From positions 1-64,000 of the forward strand of contig NZ_QRAP01000012.1 in assembly GCF_003363015.1 (NCBI RefSeq): a stretch of 64,000 nucleotides of DNA. Reading direction: 5' to 3'. A model generated the notes under the pieces. The model worked only from the letters and a program-made list of their open reading frames with translations, was not told where the DNA came from and searched no databases. Positions 40,063-50,266 of this stretch are shown in pieces. Numbering within the stretch: position 1 is the stretch's first letter; each line of letters begins with the position of its first letter. The translations under genes and the position numbers were made by a program. Source of the DNA: Enterobacillus tribolii. GTDB taxonomy: Bacteria > Pseudomonadota > Gammaproteobacteria > Enterobacterales > Enterobacteriaceae.

Positions 40063-40803
40063 TTATTGTAGCGCACGAATCAGCGCATCATTGTCAGCGC
40101 TTTCCGCAATTCGGATATCTTGCCATCCTAGCTTCTGGGCCAGTCCGGCAAGCCGTTCACTGACGATTATCAGGCGGCACTGTAACAGCCAGGCCAGGCG
40201 ATCGTGTTCAGGAACTAAATCATACAGTTGTTGCAGCATTTCACCACTGGTTATCACCAGGGTGGAGATCTGCTGACGCTGCCAGTGGGCGCTCTGCTCA
40301 GCTCCATTATAGTGGATGGGGGAGCGTTGATAGCATTCGCACAGCGTTACCGTCGCGCCCCGTTGTTCCAGCGTCTCCGCCAGCAGCTCGCGCCCGCCGT
40401 TGCCGCGCAGAAGCAGCGCCCGGCGGCCTGCGACATTCTGCAATGCCGGTAGCTGTAATAAGGCTTCGCTGATTTCCGGCGGGGGAGGAAATTCGACGTC
40501 CCGTCCGCTGATGGTATGCAGGCGCAGTGCGGTCGTACGGCCGATGGCGAAGTAGCGTAAGGTGTCCGGCCAACCCTGGCCGCTGCGTTGCATGCTGGCG
40601 TGGGCGTAGCGTACGGCGTGCTGCGACAGGGCAAAAACCAGGTCATCCTGACGCAGTGCGGCAATCAGCCCGGGAACGTGTTCCAGCTGCGAACCGGGGG
40701 AAAAATCGATCAGCGGGGCGTGGTAAGCCACCCGGCCCAGTGCGGTGAGCCGGCTCACTAACTGTTCGCCGGAAGGCGACGGGCGGGTGACCAGAATACT
40801 CAT
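40063..40803 (-). CDS. hemD: Uroporphyrinogen-III synthase
   Basis: Closes hydroxymethylbilane to uroporphyrinogen III with inversion of ring D. 246 aa. Start [19 protein letters not shown] and [15 protein letters not shown] are family-like; conservation is low, as usual for HemD. It overlaps hemC by four bases, which settles the identity. Confidence 0.94.
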   Translation of the reverse strand: MSILVTRPSPSGEQLVSRLTALGRVAYHAPLIDFSPGSQLEHVPGLIAALRQDDLVFALSQHAVRYAHASMQRSGQGWPDTLRYFAIGRTTALRLHTISGRDVEFPPPPEISEALLQLPALQNVAGRRALLLRGNGGRELLAETLEQRGATVTLCECYQRSPIHYNGAEQSAHWQRQQISTLVITSGEMLQQLYDLVPEHDRLAWLLQCRLIIVSERLAGLAQKLGWQDIRIAESADNDALIRALQ

Positions 40804-41744
40804 CGCGGCGCCTGCCCCTGATAAACGTCATGGAGGATCGCCCGGGCGCCCTTCTCCAGCAGCTCTTCCGCCAGAGAAACCCCCAGTGCGTCGGCCTGCT
40901 CTGCGGGGCCGCGGCGTTCGCCGTATAAGATCTCGCTGCCGTCCGGCCTGCCGACCAGCGCCCTCAGCCAAAGTGAATCGCCCTCCAGCTCGGCGTAGCT
41001 GCCGATCGGAACCTGGCATCCGCCTTCGAGACGGGTGTTCATCGCGCGCTCTGCGATTACGCGAATCGCGGTAGCTTCATGGTTCAGCGGCGCCAACAGC
41101 GCCTGAACGCGCGTATCATCCAGCCGGCACTCAATGCCTACGGCGCCCTGGCCGACGGCCGGCAGCGACTGCTCCGGCGCCAGCGCGCTGCGGATGCGCG
41201 ACTCCAGGCCGAGGCGTTTCAGGCCGGCGACGGCCAGAATAATGGCGTCGTAGTCGCCGTTGTCCAGTTTAGACAGGCGCGTGCCAACGTTGCCGCGCAG
41301 GTCGCGGATCACCAGATCAGGACGCAGCGCGCGTAGCTGGCACTGGCGGCGCAGGCTCGAAGTACCGACTACGCTGCCGTGGGGCAAATCGTCCAGGCTG
41401 GCGAAATTTGGGGAAACGAACGCATCCCGCGGGTCCTCGCGCTCGCAAATCGTCACCAGGCCCAGCCCGGCAGGAAACTCTACCGGAACATCCTTCATGG
41501 AATGCACGGCGATATCGGCGCGGTTTTCCAGCAGAGCCAGCTCCAGCTCCTTAACGAACAATCCCTTACCGCCAACTTTGGCCAGCGGCGTGTCGAGCAG
41601 TACGTCGCCGCGGGTCACCATCGGCACGAGTTCGACCTGAAGCTCCGGCCAGCGGGCCGTGAGGCGATCGCGTACATAATGTGCCTGCCAGAGCGCAAGC
41701 GGGCTTTGGCGGGTGGCGATCCGAATAATGTTGTTATCTTGCAT
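40800..41744 (-). CDS. hemC: Porphobilinogen deaminase
   Basis: Polymerises four porphobilinogens to hydroxymethylbilane on a dipyrromethane cofactor bound to Cys243 ([15 protein letters not shown]). 314 aa. Substrate-binding motifs [34 protein letters not shown] and LRGNVGTRL are intact. I chose the ATG at 41744, as it gives the E. coli-like N-terminus; an upstream in-frame ATG at 41756 lacks a ribosome site. First gene of hemCDXY, divergent from cyaA. Confidence 0.96.
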   Translation of the reverse strand: MQDNNIIRIATRQSPLALWQAHYVRDRLTARWPELQVELVPMVTRGDVLLDTPLAKVGGKGLFVKELELALLENRADIAVHSMKDVPVEFPAGLGLVTICEREDPRDAFVSPNFASLDDLPHGSVVGTSSLRRQCQLRALRPDLVIRDLRGNVGTRLSKLDNGDYDAIILAVAGLKRLGLESRIRSALAPEQSLPAVGQGAVGIECRLDDTRVQALLAPLNHEATAIRVIAERAMNTRLEGGCQVPIGSYAELEGDSLWLRALVGRPDGSEILYGERRGPAEQADALGVSLAEELLEKGARAILHDVYQGQAPR

Positions 41745-41931
41745 GTGGATATCCATTTTTATCGTTGCCCGACATCCTATCATTTTGGTAGCAAAGCTGC
41801 ACCGGAGCCATTTTGGTACTAAACGTGCTCAAAAAATATTCAAAGCGGAGGAAAGCCGGTAAAATCGGGGGATAGCAAGGAGGGGAGGTTGAAGCAGGAA
41901 GCGTCAGCTACTTTACGGTCAACCGGCAAGA

Positions 41932-41947
41932 TGTTAGATTGATCACG
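41932..41947. promoter_or_regulatory. CRP site in the cyaA promoter region
   Basis: TGTTA-GATTGA-TCACG matches the CRP site of the E. coli cyaA P2 promoter almost base for base (TGTTAAATTGATCACG there, recalled), where CRP represses. The rest of the 303-bp hemC-cyaA gap holds no gene; it must carry both promoters. Confidence 0.7.
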
Positions 41948-42047
41948 TTTCCGGCAATAATTCATCCCATATATCTAATTAACACAGTGATGGAGCCGGG
42001 GAACGGGTTTCTTTACTGACGACACTGGAACAATCAGGCGAATAGTC

Positions 42048-44606
42048 TTGTACCTCTATATTGAGACACTCAAACAGAGGCTGGACGCGATTAACCAATT
42101 GCGGGTTGATCGCGCTTTGGCGGCTATGGGGCCAGCCTTCAGGCAAGTCTACGGCTTGCTGCCAACCTTACTTCATTACCACCACCCGCTAATGCCAGGT
42201 TATCTTGATGGTAACGTTCCCCACGGCATTTGCTTTTACGCGCCTGATGAAAAGCAACAAACCTACCTCAACGAAATTATGCAGCGCCAGCCCGGCGATC
42301 TGAATGCGGAGCCGGTGGGCGAACCGCCGATTACCGGCGTGTATTCGATGGGAAGCACCTCGTCCGTCGGCCAGAGCTGTAGCTCCGATCTGGATATCTG
42401 GGTGTGCCACCAATCCTGGCTGGATGCGGATGAGCGCCAGCGCCTGCAACAGAAATGTACCCGCCTGGAAAAATGGGCCGCGTCGCTGGGCGTTGACGTC
42501 AGTTTCTTCCTGATCGACGAAAACCGCTTCCGCCACAATGAAAGCGGCAGCCTGGGCGGCGAAGACTGCGGTTCTACCCAACACATCCTGCTGCTGGACG
42601 AATTTTACCGCACCGCGGTGCGCATGGCCGGTAAACGTATCCTGTGGAATTTGGTGCCCTGCGAGGAAGAAGCGCATTACGACGAGTATGTGTTGTCCCT
42701 GTACGCCCGCGGCGCGCTGACGCCCAACGAGTGGCTTGATTTGGGCGGGCTGGGCACGTTGTCGGCGGAGGAATACTTCGGCGCCAGTCTGTGGCAGCTG
42801 TATAAAAGTATCGATTCCCCGTATAAGGCGGTGCTGAAGACGCTGCTGCTGGAGGCTTACTCCTGGGAATACCCCAATACCGACCTGCTGGCCATGGATA
42901 TTAAACAGCGTCTGCATAAGGGCGAGATCGTCTCCTTCGGTCTGGACCCGTACTGCATGATGCTGGAGCGGGTGACACGTTATCTGGAACTGATTAACGA
43001 TCCCACCCGGCTTGATCTGGTACGCCGCTGTTTTTACCTCAAGGTCTGTGAAAAATTGTCCCGTGCGCGCGCCTGCGTGGGCTGGCGGCGGGAAATCCTG
43101 ACTCAGCTGGTGGCGCAGTGGGGATGGGACGAAAAACGCATTGAGATGTTGGACAACCGCGCCAACTGGAAAATCGAGCAGGTGCGTGAGGCGCATAACG
43201 AGTTGCTGGACGCGATGATGCAGAGCTACCGCAACCTGATTCGTTTCGCCCGCCGCAATAACCTCAGCGTCAGCGCCAGCCCGCAGGACATCGGCGTGCT
43301 GACCCGTAAACTGTACGCGGCTTTTGAAGCGCTGCCGGGCAAAGTCACGCTGGTCAACCCGCAGATTTCACCGGATCTGTCGGAAAAACACCTGACGTTC
43401 GTGCATGTTCCCATCGGCCGCGCCAACCGTGCGGGATGGTATTTATACAACCGCGCGCCGACCATCGAAACCATCATCAGCCATCAGCCGCTGGAATATA
43501 ACCGTTATCTCAACAAGCTGGTGGCCTGGGCCTATTTCAATGGGCTGCTGATGCCGGATACCCAGTTGCACATCAAGAGCAGCAACAATCTGTGCGACCT
43601 GAATAAGCTTCAGGAATTGGTGCATGACGTCGGGCAGCACTTTCCTATCCGGCTTCCGGCGCCAACGCCCAAGGCGCTTTACAGCCCGTGTGAAATCCGG
43701 CATCTGGCGATTATCGTCAACCTGGAAAACGACCCGACGTCGGCATTCCGCAATCAGGTGGTGCATTTTGATTTCCGCAAGCTGGACGTGTTCAGCTTCG
43801 GCCAGCAACAGCAATGCCTGATCGGCAGCATTGATCTGCTGTACCGCAACTCGTGGAATGAAGTGCGTACGCTGCACTTCAGCGGCGAGCAGGCCGTGCT
43901 GGAAGCGCTGAAGACTATCCTGGGGAAAATGCATCAGGATGCCGCGCCGCCGGAAGCGGTCGAAGTGTTCTGCTACAGCGCGCACCTGCGCGGCTTAATC
44001 CGCACCCGCCTGCAACAGTTGGTCTCCGAGTGTATTGAGCTGCGCCTGTCGAGCACCCGTCTGGAACCGGGCCGGTTTAAAGCGGTACGCGTGGCGGGTC
44101 AAACCTGGGGATTGTTCTTTGAACGCCTCAGCGTGTCGGTGCAGAAGCTGGAAAACGCCATTGAGTTTTATGGCGCGATCTCCAACAACAAGCTGCACGG
44201 TTTGCCGACGGTACAGGTAGAAACCAAACAGGTGCATCTGCCGGGCGTGGTGGACGGTTACGCCAGCGAAGGCATCATTCAGTTTTTCTTTGAAGACGGC
44301 GACGACGAGGGCTTTAACATTTACATCCTCGACGAAACCAACCGTGTCGAAGTGTACCACCACTGCGAAGGCAGCAAGGAAGAGTTGGTGCGCGACGTCA
44401 GCCGTTTCTATTCCTCTTCGCACGATCGCTTTACCTACGGCTCCAGCTTCATCAACTTCAACCTGCCGCAGTTCTATCAAATCGTGAATATCGACGGTCA
44501 GGCGCAGGTGGTGCCGTTCCGGAGCACATCATTGTCGCAACTGTGTATGAATACCGACGAGGGTGAGGCTACCTCGCCGCTAAAACAGCGTTTTCAACTG
44601 CACTGA
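42048..44606 (+). CDS. cyaA: Class I adenylate cyclase
   Basis: Makes cAMP for CRP. 852 aa. The N-terminal catalytic half has the nucleotidyltransferase signature [19 protein letters not shown] near residue 104; the C-terminal half mediates regulation by EIIA-Glc. It starts with UUG (TTGTACCTCTATATTGAGAC), the weak start conserved in enterics that limits synthesis. Divergent from hemC. Confidence 0.97.
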   Translation: MYLYIETLKQRLDAINQLRVDRALAAMGPAFRQVYGLLPTLLHYHHPLMPGYLDGNVPHGICFYAPDEKQQTYLNEIMQRQPGDLNAEPVGEPPITGVYSMGSTSSVGQSCSSDLDIWVCHQSWLDADERQRLQQKCTRLEKWAASLGVDVSFFLIDENRFRHNESGSLGGEDCGSTQHILLLDEFYRTAVRMAGKRILWNLVPCEEEAHYDEYVLSLYARGALTPNEWLDLGGLGTLSAEEYFGASLWQLYKSIDSPYKAVLKTLLLEAYSWEYPNTDLLAMDIKQRLHKGEIVSFGLDPYCMMLERVTRYLELINDPTRLDLVRRCFYLKVCEKLSRARACVGWRREILTQLVAQWGWDEKRIEMLDNRANWKIEQVREAHNELLDAMMQSYRNLIRFARRNNLSVSASPQDIGVLTRKLYAAFEALPGKVTLVNPQISPDLSEKHLTFVHVPIGRANRAGWYLYNRAPTIETIISHQPLEYNRYLNKLVAWAYFNGLLMPDTQLHIKSSNNLCDLNKLQELVHDVGQHFPIRLPAPTPKALYSPCEIRHLAIIVNLENDPTSAFRNQVVHFDFRKLDVFSFGQQQQCLIGSIDLLYRNSWNEVRTLHFSGEQAVLEALKTILGKMHQDAAPPEAVEVFCYSAHLRGLIRTRLQQLVSECIELRLSSTRLEPGRFKAVRVAGQTWGLFFERLSVSVQKLENAIEFYGAISNNKLHGLPTVQVETKQVHLPGVVDGYASEGIIQFFFEDGDDEGFNIYILDETNRVEVYHHCEGSKEELVRDVSRFYSSSHDRFTYGSSFINFNLPQFYQIVNIDGQAQVVPFRSTSLSQLCMNTDEGEATSPLKQRFQLH

Positions 44607-44725
44607 GTCGGAATGGCAGGGTATTCCTGCTGCCGGCAGAACAGAACTATCATGATTATTCGTTTTTCGCTGTGGATCCTGCCTTAAGTCTGACTGCTAT
44701 CGACAAAATTCTTCGAGCATACCGC

Positions 44726-44752
44726 TAAACCTCCATCAAAAATCGCCGATAT
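44726..44752 (+). promoter_or_regulatory. Sigma28 (FliA) type promoter of aer
   Basis: TAAA, exactly 15 bases, then GCCGATAT, against the consensus TAAA-N15-GCCGATAA. It lies 32 bp before the aer start codon, so aer is probably in the late flagellar class. Confidence 0.75.
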
Positions 44753-44784
44753 TTGTTGTAACAATATAACAACAGGTGACGAAT

Positions 44785-46329
44785 ATGCGTAACAATCAGC
44801 CGGTAACTCAACGTGAATATCTGTTCGACGCTAACGCAACGCTGATGACCACCACAGATCCTGACAGCTATATCAATTATGCAAACGACGCTTTTATGAA
44901 GGTCAGCGGCTTCAGCCATGAGGAAATCGCCGGCCAGCCGCATAATATCGTCCGTCATCCGGATATGCCGCCCTGCGTTTTTGAAGACATGTGGTTCACC
45001 CTGAAACAGGGGGAACCCTGGACGGGTTTGGTGAAAAATCGCCGGAAAAACGGCGATTACTACTGGGTTCGGGCGAATGCCGTTCCCGTTATTCGTAACG
45101 GTAGGGTGAAGGGCTACATGTCCGTGCGGACACATCCCGGAAAGGATGAGGTCGAAGTGGCAGAAGCGTGTTACCGGACGTTTCGTGACAAAAAGAAGCA
45201 AAGTAAGCGCTTCTATAAGGGCATTATCCTGCGGCGCGGTTTTTTCAGCTGGTGCTCCGTATTCAAAACGTTGCCGCTGCGCTGGTGTCTGCGGGGAACG
45301 TTATTGGCGTTGTGGATGCTGAGCTTGCTGGCGGGAGCACTGCTTATTCCCGGAACAGGGACGCTGGCCGTATTTGCTGCCGTGATGTCAGCGATCATGC
45401 TGATGACCGGTGTGTTTCTGGAATTCCGGATTTCCCGCCCTGTTGAACGGCTTTATCGTCAGGCCCTGCGCGTGGTAACGGGCGATTATTCTCATTCGGA
45501 ACAAATGGATCGCGTCGATGAGATTGGCATGACGCTGCGGACCGTCACTCAGCTGGGGCTGATGTTCCGCTGGCTGGTTGACGATGTCAGCAATCAGGCT
45601 CAGGCCGTTTCCAGGGCTTCCGACGTTTTATGTTCTGCGAACGAAGATCTGAACGCCAGAACACAAAAAGCCGTGATGAACGTACAACAGACGGCTGCGG
45701 TGATGGAAGAGATGATGGCGACGGTTAAAAGCAATACCGAAAAGGCTTCCGTCGCGGACGTGCTTTCACACGAGACCCGCGAGTCCGCCATCGAAGGCGG
45801 AAAGACGATGAGTATGATCATTGATGTGATGACGGCAATCACTGACAACGCCAAACAGATAACGAATATCACCAGCATTATTGATGGTATTGCCTCTCAG
45901 ACCAATATTCTGGCGCTCAACGCCGCGGTAGAGGCGGCGCGGGCCGGAGAGCAGGGCAAAGGGTTTGCGGTGGTTGCTGAAGAGGTCCGGCATCTGGCGC
46001 AGCGCAGCGCGGATGCGGCCAGCAACATTAAGTGCCTGCTGGATACCAGCACGGCGCAGGTGGTGTCGGGCAATGAAGCGACGGAAGGGGCCGGTCTTAA
46101 AATCGAGGAGATCGTCGGGCGGATAAAAAACGTCACCGTACTTATCGCCGAAATCAGTACCGCGACGGGCATACAGGCGCAGGCGCTTGAAGACGTCAGC
46201 CAGGCCGTTAAGGAACTGGACGGCATCATGCTGCAGAATGCTACCCGGGTTCAGGAAAGCTCAGAGGCTTCAGGGAGTATGAACAGCCAGGCTGGGAGAC
46301 TGGCTGAGGCTATCTCGGTGTTTATGTGA
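44785..46329 (+). CDS. aer: Aerotaxis receptor Aer
   Basis: FAD-PAS energy sensor that signals to CheA. 514 aa. The N-terminal PAS domain (about 10-120) keeps VRHPDMP and Trp70 in DMWFTLKQGEPW, residues tied to FAD binding in E. coli Aer. Two hydrophobic stretches near 170-215, a HAMP-like segment, then a signalling domain with the tip IASQTNILALNAAVEAARAG. As in E. coli Aer, no C-terminal NWETF tail is seen. The sequence follows E. coli Aer along its length, with several substitutions in the tip-proximal helix. ATG at 44785 is preferred to the upstream GTG at 44776. It lies between cyaA and cyaY, where E. coli has no aer. Confidence 0.88.
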   Translation: MRNNQPVTQREYLFDANATLMTTTDPDSYINYANDAFMKVSGFSHEEIAGQPHNIVRHPDMPPCVFEDMWFTLKQGEPWTGLVKNRRKNGDYYWVRANAVPVIRNGRVKGYMSVRTHPGKDEVEVAEACYRTFRDKKKQSKRFYKGIILRRGFFSWCSVFKTLPLRWCLRGTLLALWMLSLLAGALLIPGTGTLAVFAAVMSAIMLMTGVFLEFRISRPVERLYRQALRVVTGDYSHSEQMDRVDEIGMTLRTVTQLGLMFRWLVDDVSNQAQAVSRASDVLCSANEDLNARTQKAVMNVQQTAAVMEEMMATVKSNTEKASVADVLSHETRESAIEGGKTMSMIIDVMTAITDNAKQITNITSIIDGIASQTNILALNAAVEAARAGEQGKGFAVVAEEVRHLAQRSADAASNIKCLLDTSTAQVVSGNEATEGAGLKIEEIVGRIKNVTVLIAEISTATGIQAQALEDVSQAVKELDGIMLQNATRVQESSEASGSMNSQAGRLAEAISVFM

Positions 46330-46344
46330 GCCGGGGCCCCCTGT

Positions 46345-46665
46345 TCAGGCCAGCATAATGTCCTCGCCCGACTGGGCGCTGCAGGCTTGCGACAGCACGT
46401 CAAAGAAGGCTTCGCCGCCGCGGTCGCTGAACCAGCCGCCGTCACGATAGCCAAAATGGTATCCGCCGGCTTTGGCCGCCAGCCAGACCTGATGCATCGG
46501 TTCCTGACGGTTGATGATGATCTTGCTGCCGTTTTCGAACGTCAGCGTCATGACGCCGCCGTTTGTTTCATAATCGATATCGGCATCGCCGTCATAGGCG
46601 TCCAGCACTTCTTCAATACGCAGCATTAACTGGTCGGCTAATTGGTGAAACTCACTGTCATTCAT
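46345..46665 (-). CDS. cyaY: Frataxin-like iron-binding protein CyaY
   Basis: Regulator of Fe-S cluster assembly that binds IscS and iron. 106 aa, the E. coli length, from the ATG at 46665 with AGGA upstream. Acidic helix 1 ([16 protein letters not shown]) provides the iron ridge; the sheet has [20 protein letters not shown]. An upstream in-frame ATG would add ten residues not seen in the family. Convergent with aer. Confidence 0.95.
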   Translation of the reverse strand: MNDSEFHQLADQLMLRIEEVLDAYDGDADIDYETNGGVMTLTFENGSKIIINRQEPMHQVWLAAKAGGYHFGYRDGGWFSDRGGEAFFDVLSQACSAQSGEDIMLA

Positions 46666-46742
46666 TTTCGATTCCTGTTGCTTTTCACGATCCAACTGCG
46701 ATTATAGAGAGCTTGAACGCAGAAATAACAGGCATTAATACA

Positions 46743-46931
46743 ATGAAAAAACAAATCCGTTTGGCCATGCTTGCCGTTTCCCTGTTTGGCCTGGCCGGTT
46801 GCGGCCTGAAAGGACCGCTTTATTATCCGCCGGAGAATAAGCCTGAGACCAAACAGGTCCAGACCGCGCCTCAGGATCAAACGCCGCAAACCAATGCGCA
46901 GACTTCAGGGGAGCCGGTCGTCGGTCAGTAA
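46743..46931 (+). CDS. lptM: Small lipoprotein LptM (YifL)
   Basis: 62-aa lipoprotein that assists maturation of the LPS translocon LptD/E. Signal peptide with lipobox LAGC (Cys20), then the family motif GLKGPLYYPP, and a flexible Gln/Pro-rich tail. Divergent from cyaY and 42 bases before dapF, the E. coli order. Confidence 0.92.
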   Translation: MKKQIRLAMLAVSLFGLAGCGLKGPLYYPPENKPETKQVQTAPQDQTPQTNAQTSGEPVVGQ

Positions 46932-46973
46932 ATAACAGCCTGGCAGCGTGTTTCACGCAGTGAGGGAGTGAAT

Positions 46974-47798
46974 ATGCAGTTTTCCAAAATGCACGGGCTG
47001 GGCAACGATTTCATGGTGGTCGATGCGGTTACGCAGAATGTCTACTTTTCACCGGAGCTGATCCGCCGCCTTGCCGATCGCCACACCGGCGTCGGCTTCG
47101 ATCAAATGTTGATCGTTGAACCGCCTTACGACCCTGAACTGGATTTCCATTACCGGATTTTTAATGCCGACGGCAGCGAAGTCGCACAGTGCGGCAACGG
47201 CGCGCGCTGTTTCGCCCGCTTCGTGCGCCTGAAAGGGCTGACCAACAAACGCGAAATCCGGGTCAGCACGCAAAACGGCCGTATGGTGCTGAAGGTCAGC
47301 AATGACGACCAGGTGACCGTCAACATGGGCGAACCGGTGTTTGAACCGGGGCAAATCCCGTTTAAGGCGCAGAAAGCCGAGAAAACCTATATTTTGCGGG
47401 CCGCGGAGCAAACCGTGCTGTGCGGCGCGGTGTCGATGGGAAATCCGCACTGCGTGCTGCAGGTGGACGATGTTGATACCGCAGCCGTTGAAACCCTGGG
47501 GCCGGTGCTGGAAAGCCATGAGCGCTTCCCGGAGCGGGTCAACGTTGGTTTTATGCAGGTGATACACCGCCGGCACATCCGCCTGCGGGTTTATGAGCGC
47601 GGTGCGGGAGAAACCCAGGCCTGCGGCAGCGGCGCCTGCGCCGCGGTTGCGGTTGGGATCGTGCAGGGCTTGCTTGATGAGGACGTCAAAGTAGAGCTGC
47701 CGGGCGGCAGTTTGCAAATTCAATGGAAAGGCGCGGGCAACCCGCTGTTCATGACGGGGCCTGCGACCCATGTTTATGATGGCTCTATCCATTTGTGA
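46974..47798 (+). CDS. dapF: Diaminopimelate epimerase
   Basis: Interconverts LL- and meso-diaminopimelate for lysine and peptidoglycan. 274 aa, cofactor-free. Catalytic Cys73 (CGNGARC) and Cys217 (ACGSGAC) are present. ATG at 46974 follows GGGAG and gives [13 protein letters not shown]; an upstream GTG is unlikely. Confidence 0.97.
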   Translation: MQFSKMHGLGNDFMVVDAVTQNVYFSPELIRRLADRHTGVGFDQMLIVEPPYDPELDFHYRIFNADGSEVAQCGNGARCFARFVRLKGLTNKREIRVSTQNGRMVLKVSNDDQVTVNMGEPVFEPGQIPFKAQKAEKTYILRAAEQTVLCGAVSMGNPHCVLQVDDVDTAAVETLGPVLESHERFPERVNVGFMQVIHRRHIRLRVYERGAGETQACGSGACAAVAVGIVQGLLDEDVKVELPGGSLQIQWKGAGNPLFMTGPATHVYDGSIHL

Positions 47799-47811
47799 GT
47801 GACAGTGCGTT

Positions 47812-48531
47812 ATGAGTGATATCGAGGACCGGACGCTGGATACGCAACCGGCGTTGCTGACGGCGCTGAATGATGCGCAGGTAGCGGAATACCTGCTGCA
47901 AAACCCGGATTTCTTCATCCGCAATGCGCGGATGGCGGAGCAGATGCGCGTTCCCCATGCGGTGCGCGGCTCGGTTTCTCTGGTTGAGTGGCATATGGTG
48001 CGGCAACGTAATCATATTCACGATCTGGAGGAGGAGATCACGCTGCTGATGGAGCAGGCCAGCGCCAACGAGGTGCTGTTCAGCCGTTTGCTGGCGTTGC
48101 AGGGGGACCTGGCCGCCGCCGGCAGTCTGCAGGAGTTGTTGTTGCGCTTCCACCGCTGGGCGCGTTCTTTCGGGCTGGTGGGCGCTAACGTCCGTCTGTT
48201 CAGCGATAAGTGGCGCATCGGCGCGCCTTCCGATTTTACGCACCTGGCGCTGGCGCGTAATGACTTCGAGCCGCTGCGCATTCAGCGGATGGGCAGCCAG
48301 AATCACTACCTGGGTTCCCTTAACGGGCCGGAACTGCTGCTGCTGTTACCGCAGGCAAAACAGGTTGCCTCGGTCGCCCTGTCGCTGATGGGTAAAAACG
48401 GCGATTTGGGGCTGGTGATTTTCAGCAGCCGCGACGGGCAACATTATCAGCCGGGGATGGGAACGACGATGCTGGATCAACTGGCCCTGTTGTTGCCGAC
48501 GCTGCTGGAACGCTGGATCGAACGCCAATGA
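47812..48531 (+). CDS. yigA: DUF484 family protein YigA
   Basis: Uncharacterised GAF-like protein of 239 aa, always linked to dapF and xerC. Visible: [11 protein letters not shown] near the N-terminus, a coiled-coil ([15 protein letters not shown]), and a GAF-like C-terminal half ([16 protein letters not shown]). Overlaps xerC by four bases (ATGA), so it is co-translated with it. Confidence 0.92.
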   Translation: MSDIEDRTLDTQPALLTALNDAQVAEYLLQNPDFFIRNARMAEQMRVPHAVRGSVSLVEWHMVRQRNHIHDLEEEITLLMEQASANEVLFSRLLALQGDLAAAGSLQELLLRFHRWARSFGLVGANVRLFSDKWRIGAPSDFTHLALARNDFEPLRIQRMGSQNHYLGSLNGPELLLLLPQAKQVASVALSLMGKNGDLGLVIFSSRDGQHYQPGMGTTMLDQLALLLPTLLERWIERQ

Positions 48532-49433
48532 GCGCCGACGAACTGGCCGCGCCGGTACGGGCTTTCCTTACCTATTTGCGCGTGGAGCGCCGTCTCAGCC
48601 ATTACACGACGGAAAGTTACGAGCGCCAGCTGAATGCGGTTATGGCGCTGCTCGAACAGTCCGGCGTCAGCGACTGGCGGCAGTTGGACGCCACCCGCGT
48701 ACGTGCGGTGGTAACGCGCAGCAAACGCGCAGGGCTGGAACCGGCCAGCCTGGCGCAGCGGCTCTCTGCGCTGCGCAGTTTCCTCGACTGGCAGGTCAGC
48801 CAGGGCGCATTACCGGCCAACCCGGCCAAGGGCATCACGACGCCGAAAAATCCGCGCCATCTGCCAAAAAACCTGGACGTGGATGAGGTAAACCGCCTGC
48901 TGGAGATCGACATGAACGATCCGCTGGCGGTGCGCGATCGTACCATGCTGGAAGTGATGTACGGCGCCGGCCTGCGTCTCTCCGAACTGGTGGGGCTTGA
49001 TCTCGGCAGCGCCGATCTCGACACCGGGGAAGTGCGGGTATTGGGCAAAGGCAGCAAAGAGCGCAAGGTGCCGCTGGGCAGGACTGCGGTGGAATGGTTG
49101 CGCCGTTGGCTGCCGATGCGCGAACTGTATGAGCCGGAAGACGCGGCGCTCTTTATCTCCAGCAAGGGGAGTCGCATCTCGATGCGTAACGTGCAAAAAC
49201 GCTTCGCCGAATGGGGTGTGCGTCAGGGTGTGACCAGCCACGTTCACCCGCACCGCCTGCGTCACTCCTTCGCCACGCATATGCTGGAATCGAGCGGCGA
49301 CCTGCGCGCGGTGCAGGAATTACTCGGACATGCTAACCTGTCCACCACCCAAATTTATACCCATCTGGATTTCCAGCACCTGGCAACGGTCTACGACGCG
49401 GCGCATCCGCGGGCCAAACGCGGGAAATCTTAA
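48528..49433 (+). CDS. xerC: Tyrosine recombinase XerC
   Basis: Acts with XerD at dif to resolve chromosome dimers. 301 aa. N-terminal SAM-like core-binding domain (about 1-100), then catalytic Arg150, Lys174, His242, Arg245, His268 and nucleophile Tyr277 (TTQIYTHLD). Partners XerD and dif are not in the window. Confidence 0.97.
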   Translation: MSADELAAPVRAFLTYLRVERRLSHYTTESYERQLNAVMALLEQSGVSDWRQLDATRVRAVVTRSKRAGLEPASLAQRLSALRSFLDWQVSQGALPANPAKGITTPKNPRHLPKNLDVDEVNRLLEIDMNDPLAVRDRTMLEVMYGAGLRLSELVGLDLGSADLDTGEVRVLGKGSKERKVPLGRTAVEWLRRWLPMRELYEPEDAALFISSKGSRISMRNVQKRFAEWGVRQGVTSHVHPHRLRHSFATHMLESSGDLRAVQELLGHANLSTTQIYTHLDFQHLATVYDAAHPRAKRGKS

Positions 49434-49474
49434 CCGGCGGCGCGCCGGGATGGGCCTGAGAAGACGGGATGCTT

Positions 49475-50191
49475 ATGCACTTTTACCGCGCACTGGGGCC
49501 GGTGGCGGCGTTGACTTTCGATCTGGACGATACGCTGTACGACAACCAACCGGTCATCCAACGCACCGAACACGAATCGCTGGCCTTTCTGCGGGACAAT
49601 TACGAACCGCTGAGTCATTTCGGCCCGGCTGAATGGAAGACACTGCGCGCCGAGCTGCGCTTGCGCGATCCGGAAATCTATCATGACGTTACGCGCTGGC
49701 GCTGGCTGTCGATTCATCTGGCGCTGACCCGCGCTGGTTATGATGATCGGCAGGCGACGCAGGCGGCCGATACGGCGATGGATAATTTCGCCCGCTGGCG
49801 CAGCTGCGTCACCGTGCCGGAAGAGACCCACCGTACGTTGCGGGCGCTGGCGGAAAAGGTGCCGCTGGCGGCGATCACCAACGGCAACGCCAATCCGGCG
49901 CTGTTCGGCCTCAGCGATTATTTCCGCTTTGTGCTGCGTTCCGGCCCTGATGGCCGGGCCAAACCGTACGCCGATATGTACCGAACGGCGGCCGATAAAC
50001 TGAAAATGCCGTTGGCGCGGATTCTTCACGTCGGGGACGATCTGACGACGGACGTGGCCGGCGCAGTGCGCTGCGGCATGCAATCCTGCTGGATCAACGA
50101 CCATTATCGCAGCCTGACCAAAGCCGATGATGGCCGTTTATTGCCGCATGTTGAGATTTCCAGGTTGGATTCGCTCACGGCGTTGATATAA
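49475..50191 (+). CDS. yigB: HAD phosphatase YigB (flavin/riboflavin pathway)
   Basis: HAD-family phosphatase of 238 aa; E. coli YigB dephosphorylates FMN and the pyrimidine intermediate of riboflavin synthesis. Motif I DLDDTLYD with Asp16 and Asp18, motif II AITNGN, motif III and IV around VGDDLTTDVAGA. ATG at 49475 matches the E. coli length; the ATG two codons upstream is an alternative. Confidence 0.94.
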   Translation: MHFYRALGPVAALTFDLDDTLYDNQPVIQRTEHESLAFLRDNYEPLSHFGPAEWKTLRAELRLRDPEIYHDVTRWRWLSIHLALTRAGYDDRQATQAADTAMDNFARWRSCVTVPEETHRTLRALAEKVPLAAITNGNANPALFGLSDYFRFVLRSGPDGRAKPYADMYRTAADKLKMPLARILHVGDDLTTDVAGAVRCGMQSCWINDHYRSLTKADDGRLLPHVEISRLDSLTALI

Positions 50192-50222
50192 TTCCTTCCG
50201 TTTTCTGTATAAATCTCCAGTG
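50183..50222 (+). promoter_or_regulatory. uvrD promoter with LexA box
   Basis: CTGT-ATAAATCT-CCAG at 50205-50220 has the same imperfect right half (CCAG) as the E. coli uvrD SOS box. TTGATA at 50183-50188, with a 17-bp spacer to TGTATA, may be the promoter overlapped by LexA. SOS control is expected. Confidence 0.75.
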
Positions 50223-50266
50223 GAATCGCCGTGTTTGGCGATTCCCGCTATTGACCGACGGTGCCT

